Shown: positions 44,774 to 52,939 of the stretch, in pieces
How the letters are laid out: each line of letters opens with the position of its first letter
Position numbering within the stretch: position 1 is the first letter of the stretch
DNA from: Bordetella ansorpii
Lineage (GTDB): Bacteria; Pseudomonadota; Gammaproteobacteria; Burkholderiales; Burkholderiaceae_B
DNA: 64,000 nt
Reading direction: 5' to 3'
Assembly: GCF_900078315.1 (NCBI RefSeq)
Contig: NZ_FKBS01000014.1
Coordinates: 432,802 to 496,801, forward strand
Translations under genes and position numbers: made by a program
The notes under the pieces: model-generated
What the model was told of the DNA's origin: nothing
Databases searched by the model: none
The model's input: the letters and a program-made list of their open reading frames with translations, nothing else

Positions 44774-45280
44774 ATGCAATATTTCGACCGGGCCGTACAA
44801 TCGCCCCCACCGTTCTTTCTCTCGAGCCGTTACGTGCCTGATCCGACCTTCGCGCGGATAGTGTCAGAATTTGGAGCTTCCCTGGGTATCGCCGGCCTGG
44901 CGCCGACGGCCGAAGGGATCTGCCAGCTTGTCTTCGACCAGCGTCACGTGGTCCAACTCATCCACATGGGCGCGCGAGGGCAGGTGCTGATCTCGTGTGC
45001 GCTTCCCGAGGCCCGCGATGCGGGCGCTTGCGCCGAGCTCATGGCCCGCGCCAATTTCATGCAGGCGGGCAGGGGAGCGGTGGCCTGCCTCGATCCCAAG
45101 GGCAAGGCGCACATGCAGGTCGCGCTGCCGCTGGTCGAATGCGGCGCCGCGAGCCTGCTCGGCGCGCTCGAAGCGCTGCTCGACCAGGCCGACGCCTGGG
45201 TCGAACGCCTGTCGCGCGAAGCGTCGCGTTCGACGATGCCCTCGGCCTTCCATCCCGCGCTTTTCATGCAATCGGTGTAA
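44774..45280 (+). CDS. Type III secretion chaperone, CesT/SycE family (Bcr4-like by position and size)
   Basis: Up to 168 residues. The core has the CesT alpha-beta pattern: helix FARIVSEFGASLGIAGL, strands QLVFDQRHVVQLIHMG and GQVLISCALPE, helix ELMARANFM, and a final strand-helix with LLGALEALLDQADAW. Length and place next to the needle operon resemble Bordetella Bcr4 (a chaperone of about 173 residues reported for the inner rod BscI), but I cannot verify identity. The start may instead be GTG at 44834. It converges on sctF across two hairpins. Confidence 0.7.
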   Translation: MQYFDRAVQSPPPFFLSSRYVPDPTFARIVSEFGASLGIAGLAPTAEGICQLVFDQRHVVQLIHMGARGQVLISCALPEARDAGACAELMARANFMQAGRGAVACLDPKGKAHMQVALPLVECGAASLLGALEALLDQADAWVERLSREASRSTMPSAFHPALFMQSV

Positions 45281-45354
45281 CGCCACCGCGGGGAATGGAA
45301 CCCCGCGGCGGCGAGGATCACCGAGAAACGGCCCGGCATTCTGCGTGCCGGGCC
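45281..45354. terminator. Two hairpins between chaperone and needle genes
   Basis: The first is a 13-bp stem with one wobble (CGCCACCGCGGGG with CCCCGCGGCGGCG, 45281-45313). The second is GGCCCGGCA with TGCCGGGCC (45330-45354). They separate convergent genes and probably stop transcription from both sides. T-runs are short. Confidence 0.6.
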
Positions 45355-45382
45355 ATTCTGCATCGCGCCAGGCGCGTCGCGA

Positions 45383-45649
45383 TCAGGACGACTTCTGGAT
45401 CACGCTCTTGAGCGAGTCCGAGATCGACTTGCTGATCGTGCTCTGCACTTCGACCATCATCGTCCACTGGCTGATCTGCTGCTGCATCGCCAGCATGTCG
45501 GCCTGCGACACGTTGCCGTCGGCATCGGTGCTGATGGTGGACAGCGTCTGGCGCAGATTGGTTTCCTGCGTGCGGATGCTTTCGTAGACGGTGCTGTTGA
45601 CGTTGTTGAAATTCAGGCCGGACGAGCCGGAAAGACCGTTGAGCGCCAT
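45383..45649 (-). CDS. bscF: Type III secretion needle subunit SctF (BscF/YscF family)
   Basis: The 88-residue protein has the needle-subunit layout: a disordered N-terminus, a helix, a turn (DADGN at residues 42-46), and a long C-terminal helix (ADMLAMQQQISQWTMM, then QSTISKSISDSLKSVIQK). It polymerises into the extracellular needle. The turn resembles a calcium-binding loop, which most needle subunits lack. It is the last gene of the minus-strand operon. Confidence 0.9.
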   Translation of the reverse strand: MALNGLSGSSGLNFNNVNSTVYESIRTQETNLRQTLSTISTDADGNVSQADMLAMQQQISQWTMMVEVQSTISKSISDSLKSVIQKSS

Positions 45650-45658
45650 GGACGGCTC

Positions 45659-45931
45659 CTAGCGAGGGTTGAACGTGGAAAACATCGATGCGAACGGCGG
45701 CGGGGAGGCCGCTGCCGTTTGCAGGGGATGGGAGGCGAGCACGGCCCGGGCCGCGGTGGCGGCCTCGGCGGCCGCCTGCCAGGCCGCGAACTGGTCGCGC
45801 GGCAGGCCGGCGGCGATGGCCGCCCGCAGCCGCGACTCCAGCGTGGCGGCGCGGCTGGCCAGGGCGTCGCGCAGGGCCGCGCCGTCGGGGGCGGCCAGCA
45901 GGGCTTCGAGATCGGTCAGGGCGGTGGGCAT
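45659..45931 (-). CDS. Small type III secretion protein, SctE-like (candidate needle co-chaperone)
   Basis: The 90-residue alanine-rich helical protein (LTDLEALLAAPDGAALRDAL, then FAAWQAAAEAATAARAVL) lies between sctD and sctF, the place of YscE/BscE in related loci. YscE-type proteins keep the needle subunit monomeric with a TPR partner. Sequence similarity alone is too low for a firm call; position is the main evidence. The TPR gene at 58059 could be its partner. Confidence 0.6.
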   Translation of the reverse strand: MPTALTDLEALLAAPDGAALRDALASRAATLESRLRAAIAAGLPRDQFAAWQAAAEAATAARAVLASHPLQTAAASPPPFASMFSTFNPR

Positions 45932-45946
45932 GGGATCGGCAAGGAG

Positions 45947-47326
45947 TCAGCGCAGCACGATGGCCGGACGAGGGCCTTCGAAAATCAGGCGCTTCGGTTC
46001 TACGGCGGTCAGGCGGTACTGTTTGTGCGTGCCGCCGACCAGTAATTTACTGCCGTCTTCCAGTACCACATAGGGTTGTGGTCCACCCACCACGCTGCGG
46101 ATGCCGAACGGCACGCTGTCGGCGAACTGGCGGTCGGCGGCGGCGGGCTGGGCCAGCGCCGCCACGTCCAGGTGAGTGGCGTTGAAGCTTTTCACCACGG
46201 CCTGCAGACGGGACAGCTGGTCGTCGTCCAGGCCGCCGGCGCCGGTTTCCAGGCGGTCGGTTTTCCAGGTGAGCGCGATGCCGGACAGGCCGGCTTCGGC
46301 CAATCGCGCCGACAGGGCATCGGCGACGTCCGGCGCCAGCGCGATGTCGTTGCCCAGCACGGTCATGCCGGGCAACTGGGCGCGCACGGCGTCCAGCGCC
46401 GAGGCGCGCTCGCGTGCGCTGGCGGCGATGCCCAGGATGGTCATGCGGCCGTCGCCGTCGTAGCGCGGGGCGTAGCGCACGCTGAAGGCCTTGAGGGTGG
46501 AGGCCGCGCTGGCGACGGCGGCGTCCTCGGCGCTGACGCGCAGCGCGGGCATGGGCCAGATCTGCGACAGGGCGGAAGCCACGCTGTCCTGCTCGGCGGC
46601 ATTGCGGACCCAGCCGCTGACCAGCACGGTGCCGTCGCGCGACATCGCCACGTGCAGGCGCGAGCCCAGGCCCAGGCGTTCGAGCGCGGCGGTGATCTGG
46701 CCGATGGAGCGTTCGGCGGCCACGCGGGGATCGGGGCGCTCGACGGGCTTGGGCGTGGAGGGCAGCAGCCAGGCCATGCCGATGGCGACCAGGACGGTCA
46801 GCACGACGGCGGCCAGGCCCAGCACGATGGGCCAGTGGTCGCGCTTGCGCGGCGGCGCGGCCGCGGGCACGGCGGGCCGGACGGGGGCAGGGGCCGGCTC
46901 CGGCGGCGCGGCTTCAGGGACCGCGGGCCCTGAAGCCGCCACGGCGGCGGCCGTGACCACGGCGGACGCACCGGCATCACCGTCGTTCGCGGCGACCGGC
47001 CCGGCCATCCAGGGGTCGGCGCATCTGGCCACCGTGACCCAGACGGGCCCCAGCGGCATGGGCTGGTTGAACGGCGTGGCGGGCTCGGTCTGGCCGGCGG
47101 GCGTGTCCTGGTCGGGCGCCAGGTCCCAGCCCTGCGGGCCGATGCGCAGGCGCGCGGCGCGCGCGCCCAGGCCCGTGTCGGCCAGCACCACGTCGCAGGC
47201 CGGATCCGATCCCAGCACCGCGCCATCTTCGGCCAGGCAACTGGCCTGGTTGTGCAGGCCGGACAGCACGCGCAGTTCCAGCGCGTCCTGCGCGGGCGCG
47301 TTCCGGGCTTGGCTCGGCGGATTCAT
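45947..47326 (-). CDS. bscD: Type III secretion inner membrane ring protein SctD (BscD)
   Basis: The 459-residue protein has a cytoplasmic FHA-like domain (residues about 14-105: LRVLSGLHNQASCL, then GSDPACDVVLADTG), a proline/alanine-rich linker, one membrane helix near 178-200 (WPIVLGLAAVVLTVLVAIGMA) and a periplasmic part with BON-like ring-building repeats. It forms the outer ring of the inner membrane base with SctJ. It starts 10 bp after sctV. Confidence 0.9.
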   Translation of the reverse strand: MNPPSQARNAPAQDALELRVLSGLHNQASCLAEDGAVLGSDPACDVVLADTGLGARAARLRIGPQGWDLAPDQDTPAGQTEPATPFNQPMPLGPVWVTVARCADPWMAGPVAANDGDAGASAVVTAAAVAASGPAVPEAAPPEPAPAPVRPAVPAAAPPRKRDHWPIVLGLAAVVLTVLVAIGMAWLLPSTPKPVERPDPRVAAERSIGQITAALERLGLGSRLHVAMSRDGTVLVSGWVRNAAEQDSVASALSQIWPMPALRVSAEDAAVASAASTLKAFSVRYAPRYDGDGRMTILGIAASARERASALDAVRAQLPGMTVLGNDIALAPDVADALSARLAEAGLSGIALTWKTDRLETGAGGLDDDQLSRLQAVVKSFNATHLDVAALAQPAAADRQFADSVPFGIRSVVGGPQPYVVLEDGSKLLVGGTHKQYRLTAVEPKRLIFEGPRPAIVLR

Positions 47327-47336
47327 CGCGCGGCCC

Positions 47337-49430
47337 TCACAGTTCCACCCGAGCCAGCGGCTGCACGTTGATTTCCTGCGTCAGCTCCTGGTAGGACAGC
47401 ACGGGCAGCTCGTACAGGTCTTGCTCGATCATCTTGCGTAGATAGCGCCGGATGTCCATCGAGGTCAGCAGCACGGGCTTGCGCGTGGTGCCGGACAGGT
47501 CGCCCACGGCGCGCTTGATGTTCTCGACCAGCTTCTTGGTGGCCGAGGGGTCCAGCGCCAGGTAGCTGCCCGCCGAGGTCTGGCGGATGGCGCCCCGCAC
47601 GGTCTCTTCCACATTGGGCGCCAGCAGGTAGGCCGGCAGGATGTTCTGGCCGCTGGAGTACTTGTAGCTGATGTGGCGCTTGAGCGAGACGCGCACGTAT
47701 TCGGTCAGCAGCACCGAGTCCTTTTCCTTCTGGCCCCATTCGATCAGCGATTCCAGCACCGCCCGCAGGTTGCGTACCGAGATGTCCTCGGACACCAGGC
47801 GCTGCATGATCTCGGCGATCTTCTGCACCGGCATCACGCGCAGCGCTTCCTTCACCAGATCGGGGTAGCGGTCTTCCATGGCCGACAGCAGGAAGCGCGT
47901 TTCCTGGATGCCGATGAAGTCCGATGAATACTTCTTCAGCACGAAGGCCAGGTGCCAGGTCAGGATCTGGTGCGCGTCCAGGTAGGGGATGCCCGCGGCC
48001 GCCAGCGTGGGCGCCAGCCGGCTTTCGGCCCAGAGGGTGGGCAGGCCGGGCAGGAAGCGCTTGTCGGTTTCGTACGGAACCTGCAAGGCCTGCAGGTTCT
48101 GCTCGGTATCGCGCACCAGCACGCTGCCGGGCCGCAGCTTGCCCTGCGAGACGGGCACCTCGGACAGCAGGATGTGATAGCTGTCCTGCGGCAGGGCTTC
48201 GTTGAAGCGCAGCTGGATGCCGGGGAAGGGCACGCCCAGGTCGAAATACAGGGCGCGGCGGATCTTCAGCAGTTCTTCGTTGAGCTCGCCCGCGTCGAAG
48301 TGCTGCTGCAGGTCTGCCGCCACGTCGATCATCAGCGGCAGGGTGGGGGCGAACTCGGCGCTGCCGTCGGTCCTGGGCTTGGCCGGCGGCTGCCGTCCGT
48401 CCGCCTGCAGGGCCGGGATTTCGGTGATCTCGCCGGTTTTCTCGTCCACCACCTTGCGGGTGCCGCGCATCAGCACGAAGCCGATCGAGCCGACCACGGC
48501 GGCCAGCGCCACGAACGTCAGCGTGGGCATGCCCGGGATCAGGCCCATGCCGACGGCGATGGCCGCCGCAATGAGCAGGGCGCGCGGCTGGGCGAGGATC
48601 TGGGCGCCGATGTCCTTGCCGACGTTGGACGGGCCGTCGCCAGTCTGCACGCGCGTGACGATGATGCCTGCGCAGATGGCGATGAACAGGGCCGGGATCT
48701 GCGCGATCAGGCCGTCGCCGATGGTCAGGATGGAATAGACCTGCACCGCCTCGCCCGCGGACAGGCCGCGCTGCATGGTGCCGATCAGGATGCCGCCCAG
48801 CAGGTTCACCGCCACGATGATCAGGCCGGCGATGGCATCGCCCTTGACGAACTTCATGGCGCCGTCCATGGCGCCGTACAGCTGGCTTTCCTTCTCGACC
48901 ACGGTGCGGCGCTTGCGCGCTTCGTCCATGTCGATGGTGCCCGCGCGCAGGTCGGCGTCGATGGACATCTGCTTGCCCGGCATGGCGTCCAGCGAGAAGC
49001 GCGCCGCCACTTCGGCCACGCGCTCGGCGCCCTTGGTGATGACCACGAACTGCACGATGGTGAGGATCAGGAACACCACCAGGCCGACGATCAGGTTGCC
49101 GCCGACCACGAAGTTGCCGAAGGTCTCGATGATGTGGCCCGCGTCGCCCTGCAGCAGGATCAGGCGGGTGGTGGCGATCGAGATGCCCAGGCGGAACAGC
49201 GTGGTGACCAGCAGCACCGACGGAAAGGACGAGAACGCCAGCGGCGAGGGCAGGTACATCGCCACCATCAGCAGCACGGCCGACAGGGTCATGTTGGCGC
49301 CGATCAGCACGTCCACCAGCGTGGTGGGCAGCGGCAGGATCATCATGAAGATGATCGCAACGATCAGGACGGCCAGGACGATGTCGTTGCGGCTGGTGAC
49401 GACGGCGACGGCGCGGTTGAGGGCTTGCAT
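47337..49430 (-). CDS. bcrD: Type III secretion export gate protein SctV (BcrD, FlhA/LcrD family)
   Basis: The 697-residue protein has about eight N-terminal membrane helices (residues 20-325, with LTIVQFVVITKGAERVAEV) and a cytoplasmic C-terminal half that forms the nonameric ring receiving substrate-chaperone complexes. The FHIPEP-family segment FSLDAMPGKQMSIDADLRAG is present near residue 145. It ends INVQPLARVEL. It follows sctY by eight bases, the same order as yscX-yscY-lcrD in Yersinia. Confidence 0.96.
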   Translation of the reverse strand: MQALNRAVAVVTSRNDIVLAVLIVAIIFMMILPLPTTLVDVLIGANMTLSAVLLMVAMYLPSPLAFSSFPSVLLVTTLFRLGISIATTRLILLQGDAGHIIETFGNFVVGGNLIVGLVVFLILTIVQFVVITKGAERVAEVAARFSLDAMPGKQMSIDADLRAGTIDMDEARKRRTVVEKESQLYGAMDGAMKFVKGDAIAGLIIVAVNLLGGILIGTMQRGLSAGEAVQVYSILTIGDGLIAQIPALFIAICAGIIVTRVQTGDGPSNVGKDIGAQILAQPRALLIAAAIAVGMGLIPGMPTLTFVALAAVVGSIGFVLMRGTRKVVDEKTGEITEIPALQADGRQPPAKPRTDGSAEFAPTLPLMIDVAADLQQHFDAGELNEELLKIRRALYFDLGVPFPGIQLRFNEALPQDSYHILLSEVPVSQGKLRPGSVLVRDTEQNLQALQVPYETDKRFLPGLPTLWAESRLAPTLAAAGIPYLDAHQILTWHLAFVLKKYSSDFIGIQETRFLLSAMEDRYPDLVKEALRVMPVQKIAEIMQRLVSEDISVRNLRAVLESLIEWGQKEKDSVLLTEYVRVSLKRHISYKYSSGQNILPAYLLAPNVEETVRGAIRQTSAGSYLALDPSATKKLVENIKRAVGDLSGTTRKPVLLTSMDIRRYLRKMIEQDLYELPVLSYQELTQEINVQPLARVEL

Positions 49431-49438
49431 CGATGCCT

Positions 49439-49825
49439 TCAGCGTGGGGTGTTGGGGGCGGCGGCGTCGGCCGGCTGCCCGGGTTGGGACGCGCGCATGG
49501 CGACGTAGGCGCGCATGGCGGCGGCGGCTTCGGCCTGGCGTTCCAGCGCCAGCAGCGCCTGGGCGCGCACCAGATGGAAGGCGGCATCCATGCCGCCGCG
49601 CAGCGCCACGCGCTCGAGCGTGGCCAGGGCCGACTCGGGCTTGCCGGCGCGCAATTGGGCCAGCGCCAGCGTGACCAGCTGGCGCGGCTCGGCCAACTCC
49701 AGCGCCTCGAGCGCGGCCAGCAGCACGGCCGCCTTCTCGGGACGGTCGTTTTCCAGGTAGATGTAGGCCAGCAGGCCCATCAGTTCGGCGCTGTCGGCGC
49801 CGAGGGGGGCGGAGGCGTCGTTCAT
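49439..49825 (-). CDS. SctY (YscY-like) TPR chaperone of SctX
   Basis: The 128-residue protein has TPR-like helices (LMGLLAYIYLENDRPEKAAVL, then RAGKPESALATLERVAL). YscY-type proteins bind YscX and the export gate. Assignment rests on size, TPR content and its place between sctX and sctV. The start at 49825 overlaps the sctX stop. Confidence 0.78.
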   Translation of the reverse strand: MNDASAPLGADSAELMGLLAYIYLENDRPEKAAVLLAALEALELAEPRQLVTLALAQLRAGKPESALATLERVALRGGMDAAFHLVRAQALLALERQAEAAAAMRAYVAMRASQPGQPADAAAPNTPR

Positions 49826-50229
49826 CCCTGGTACAGCGTGCTTCGGTACATGGCGACCAGTTCGCGCAGGCCGGTTTCTTCCTTCAGCAGGCGCACGGCG
49901 CGGTTGAGCGCCTTGCTGCTGTCGTCGCCGTTCTGCTGCGCCTGTTCGGCGGCGGAGGACAGCGCCTGCAGGGCGTCGGACAGGGCCTGCGAGAACCTGG
50001 CCGGAATCAGCAGATCGCGGTTGCCGACGAGGGGCTTGAGCACGTCGTCCAGGAAACGGTCGGTGTTGGGCGTTTCCAGCAACTGGCTGAGCTGCGCCTT
50101 GACACCATCGGCCGAGGGAGGCAGGTCTTGCCGGTCGGGCAGTTGCCGGGCGCCGTTTTCCTTGCCGGCATAGACGATGTCGTCGATGCCCCGGTCGAAG
50201 GTCAGGCCGCTGATGCGCAGGTCGGACAT
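49822..50229 (-). CDS. SctX (YscX-like) secreted export component
   Basis: The 135-residue protein ends with the conserved YscX C-terminus (AVRLLKEETGLRELVAMYRS, then LYQG). YscX is an early-secreted component found only in Ysc-family systems and works with YscY at the export gate. It overlaps sctY by four bases and follows the SycN-like gene by 20 bp. Confidence 0.85.
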   Translation of the reverse strand: MSDLRISGLTFDRGIDDIVYAGKENGARQLPDRQDLPPSADGVKAQLSQLLETPNTDRFLDDVLKPLVGNRDLLIPARFSQALSDALQALSSAAEQAQQNGDDSSKALNRAVRLLKEETGLRELVAMYRSTLYQG

Positions 50230-50249
50230 GGTCGTTCTCGTCTGTCGGG

Positions 50250-50642
50250 TCAGTAGGCGTCGTCGCGCACGGCATCATGCCAGCGCGCCAGGGTGTCCAG
50301 CGCCTGGCGCAGGCGCAGCGGCGTGAATTCGTCTTCGGGCAGGCGCACCAGCGCGACCAGGCGGCGCTGGCCGTCCGGCGATTCGCGCAGCGCGCACTGG
50401 ATGGCCCAGTCTTCCATGCGGCTGTGATGGGCGCGCTTCCAGGCGCGCACCAGCCAGGCGCCGGCATCATAAGCCACTGGCTGCGCCATGTAGACCAGCA
50501 CCTGGCGGTCATGGGTGCGTTCGACGCCGGTCTGCCGTCCGGATTCGGACTGCAGCAGCGCCTGGCCGCGCGCATCGAAGGACAGGTTGTCGAAACCGGC
50601 CTCTTCGCCGAACTGGCGCAGGGTGAGTTCCGGACTGCTCAT
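50250..50642 (-). CDS. SycN-like chaperone of the gatekeeper
   Basis: The 130-residue protein has a CesT/SycN-like fold pattern (LRQFGEEAGFDNLSFD, strand RQVLVYMAQP, then LRLRQALDTLARWHDA). In Yersinia SycN with YscB escorts YopN. Its start at 50642 overlaps the bopN stop, so the two products are coupled. The function here is inferred from position and fold. Confidence 0.75.
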   Translation of the reverse strand: MSSPELTLRQFGEEAGFDNLSFDARGQALLQSESGRQTGVERTHDRQVLVYMAQPVAYDAGAWLVRAWKRAHHSRMEDWAIQCALRESPDGQRRLVALVRLPEDEFTPLRLRQALDTLARWHDAVRDDAY

Positions 50643-51739
50643 TGCTGTTCTTCCTCGTCGATGGCAATGTCCAGCGCGGCTTGCGAGGCATTGATGAGGG
50701 ATTGCCGGGTATCGGCATCCGGGAATATCTGGACCGGCAGTTCGCGCAACATGCCCTTGATGGCGGTATGGAACAGGACGCGGGCCTCGATGGACGTGGC
50801 GCCGTGCTGCATGCCCAGGCTGGTGAAGCGCGACTCCGACACCCACTTTTCATTGGTGACGGCGACCAGATCACGCATCAGGCGGGTGGCGTCCAGGCGG
50901 CGGCCGGTGGTTTCCTTCAGCTTGTCCGCCAGTTCCTCGCAGTTTTCCAGCACGGTGGCGGCCACTTCCAGATGGTAGAGGTCGCTGACCAGCGCCTGCA
51001 GGCGGTTGGCGTCGGTGGACGGGCGGGTGGCGGCCAGGTCGTGGCCCAGCGCCGCGGTCAGTTGCTTCAGGCCGCGGCCGACGTCTTCGCCGCCGAAGCG
51101 TTCCAGCGCCAGGTCCAGCGTCTTGGCCAGGGTCTGTTCGCCCAGCACCAGATCGCGGTAGGTGCTCTGGAAGCGCTGTATCTCGGCGGCGTCGTGGCCG
51201 AATTCAGAGGCGCTCTTCAGGCTGTTCAGCCCGGCGCGGATCTCGGGACCGCTTTCGATCTCCATGTCGGCCAGCGCGTCGCGGATGGCCTCCAGCAGAG
51301 TGGGATCGGCACCCTCTTTTTCGCCTTCGCGCAGCGCGTACTGCAGGCCCAGGTACTGCTGCGAGATGTCGCCGAAGGCCTGGCCGGCCAACTGGCGCGG
51401 CGAACCCTCGCCGGAAACGAGTTTCTTGACCAGCTCGTGCAGTTTCTCCTGCACGTCGCCGTCCTGGTTCTGGTCCAGGGCGTCGACGATCTCGCTGGTG
51501 TCCATCAGTTCCAGCGGCCGGTCGCCCTTCACCTTGCGGTCGGAGTGGTGCTTGTCCTCGGTCTTCTCGGCCATGTGCAGGCTGAGCTCCTCGGCCGAGT
51601 CGGCCAGCGAGAACTCGCCTTCCACCACCTGGGTGGCCTGGCCCATGAGCATGCCCACGTGCGCCTGCGCCTGGCCGGCATTGGCCTGCGAGGTCAGTGA
51701 GGAGAATCCGTGGGAGAGCTGTCCGTCGATGCGATTCAT
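50639..51739 (-). CDS. bopN: Type III secretion gatekeeper BopN (SctW, YopN/InvE family)
   Basis: The 366-residue protein matches the YopN/InvE gatekeeper pattern, and its length agrees with Bordetella BopN (about 365). It controls the switch from translocator to effector secretion and may itself be secreted. An all-helical core with the TyeA-like C-terminal part lies at about 100-360. ATG 51739 is preferred over 51775 because the promoter-like box ends at 51781, which would leave almost no leader for the longer form. Residues 89-94 (DQNQDG) form a calcium-loop-like turn. Confidence 0.9.
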   Translation of the reverse strand: MNRIDGQLSHGFSSLTSQANAGQAQAHVGMLMGQATQVVEGEFSLADSAEELSLHMAEKTEDKHHSDRKVKGDRPLELMDTSEIVDALDQNQDGDVQEKLHELVKKLVSGEGSPRQLAGQAFGDISQQYLGLQYALREGEKEGADPTLLEAIRDALADMEIESGPEIRAGLNSLKSASEFGHDAAEIQRFQSTYRDLVLGEQTLAKTLDLALERFGGEDVGRGLKQLTAALGHDLAATRPSTDANRLQALVSDLYHLEVAATVLENCEELADKLKETTGRRLDATRLMRDLVAVTNEKWVSESRFTSLGMQHGATSIEARVLFHTAIKGMLRELPVQIFPDADTRQSLINASQAALDIAIDEEEQQ

Positions 51740-51780
51740 GGTCGAAGCGGGCGTGGGGGCGGCGTGCCCGGTCATGCGGT

Positions 51781-51806
51781 AGTAACGCCCTGGGCGGAAT
51801 GGTTCC
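51781..51806 (-). promoter_or_regulatory. ECF-type promoter for the bopN operon (GGAACC-N14-GTTACT)
   Basis: On the minus strand GGAACC (51806-51801) is separated by 14 bases from GTTACT (51786-51781), 41 bp before the bopN ATG. The same box with the same spacing precedes each tip gene on the plus strand. Confidence 0.75.
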
Positions 51807-51849
51807 GTCCATCCAGCGAAAAAATCATCCCGATGCGGGAAATCCGGAT

Positions 51850-51878
51850 GGAACTGTTCCCCGAGGGCCGTTACTCAA
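51850..51878 (+). promoter_or_regulatory. ECF-type promoter for the first tip gene (GGAACT-N14-GTTACTCAA)
   Basis: GGAACT at 51850-51855 and GTTACT at 51870-51875 are 14 bases apart, 84 bp before the ATG. With the bopN box it forms a back-to-back divergent pair, the two -35 elements 43 bp apart. Confidence 0.75.
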
Positions 51879-51959
51879 TCGTCGTGCGTGCCGGATCGAT
51901 CCGCAGGATCCGGCTCCGTGGCGCTTTCTTCTCCCCCGCTTGCATACGAGGATTCGAAC

Positions 51960-52814
51960 ATGAACAACTTCGCCGTCGGCGGTGCCGGGCAGGTCGGCAG
52001 CACCAGCCTGTCGTCCATGGATCTCGAAACCGCCCTGATGGCCGTGCAGAGCCAGCGCAGCCAGTTGCTGGAAAGCTCGCTGCGGTCCCAGATGGAATCG
52101 GTGAATGCGAAGAACCAGCAGATCGCCGATCTTAATAACAAGATCGCGGGAAATCAGACCCAGGCGAACGATCTGGATGCGCAGAACGTGCAGTTGACCG
52201 CCGACAACGCCGCCGCGAAAACGCAGATCGGCACGCTGGACGCCCAGTCGGTCTCGCTCGACACCCAGATCGCCGGCCTGAAAGACCTGCAATCGCGGCT
52301 GGCCGCCAGCAAATGCCCGGATCCCGAAGGCTATTACGGCCTGTCCTGGGGCCAGGGCGACAACGCGGCCCAGTCGCATCAGACGTTGCAGCAGGTGCGG
52401 GACGCCGGCCTGACCGTCGCATCCTCGGGCCCCGACGCGCCCCAGGATGTGGACCGGAACGGCACCATGGACGCCAAGGGGCGCGTGGTGCAGGGCTGGG
52501 TGAACGAACTGAACGGCAAGATCAGCGCCCTGGAAAGCCAGAAGGCGGCGGCCGCCAGCCAGGTGGCCACGCTGACGCAGACCATCGCCGGCAACGAAAC
52601 CACGATCGCCAGCAACACCACCCAGGCCCAGGAGCTGCGCGCGGGCATGGACGACCTGAAGCGCCAGGTCGACGGCATCAGCAATTCCCAGCAGATGGAA
52701 ATGCTGCGCCTGCAAAGCCTGGCCAACAAGAACAACGAAGCCTTCGAGGTGATGACCAACTTCATCAAGAAGATGCAGGACAGCCGTTCCAGCATCATCG
52801 GCAACATGCGCTGA
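51960..52814 (+). CDS. Bsp22-like type III tip/filament protein, long paralogue (copy A)
   Basis: The 284-residue protein shares its N-terminal segment (SSMDLETALMAVQ at residues 18-30) and C-terminal 45 residues with the two shorter copies downstream. It is larger than Bordetella Bsp22 (about 205 residues) because of added coiled-coil segments at about 60-117 and 180-240. Residues 163-168 (DVDRNG) form a turn like a calcium loop; one cysteine is at 119. Bsp22 forms the needle-tip complex and polymerises into a filament. Confidence 0.85.
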   Translation: MNNFAVGGAGQVGSTSLSSMDLETALMAVQSQRSQLLESSLRSQMESVNAKNQQIADLNNKIAGNQTQANDLDAQNVQLTADNAAAKTQIGTLDAQSVSLDTQIAGLKDLQSRLAASKCPDPEGYYGLSWGQGDNAAQSHQTLQQVRDAGLTVASSGPDAPQDVDRNGTMDAKGRVVQGWVNELNGKISALESQKAAAASQVATLTQTIAGNETTIASNTTQAQELRAGMDDLKRQVDGISNSQQMEMLRLQSLANKNNEAFEVMTNFIKKMQDSRSSIIGNMR

Positions 52815-52861
52815 TCGCCGTGCGGCTGGCTTGCCTGGCGGGCGCGAAGGCCCGCGGCAAG

Positions 52862-52890
52862 GGAACCCGAACCGCGCCACCGTTACTTAC
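52862..52890 (+). promoter_or_regulatory. ECF-type promoter for the second tip gene (GGAACC-N14-GTTACTTAC)
   Basis: GGAACC at 52862-52867 and GTTACT at 52882-52887 are 14 bases apart, 52 bp before the ATG. The 25 bp from the -10 box onward (52882-52906) match the third copy at 23 positions. Confidence 0.75.
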
Positions 52891-52939
52891 CAGACAATTC
52901 CGGGGCATGCCGCCGCCGGATCCCAGAGCGAGATCGATC

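Noticed and set aside
45296-45316. GGAACC near the chaperone-needle gap as a fifth ECF promoter
   Set aside because: No GTTACT at 14 bases; the bases are part of a hairpin arm.
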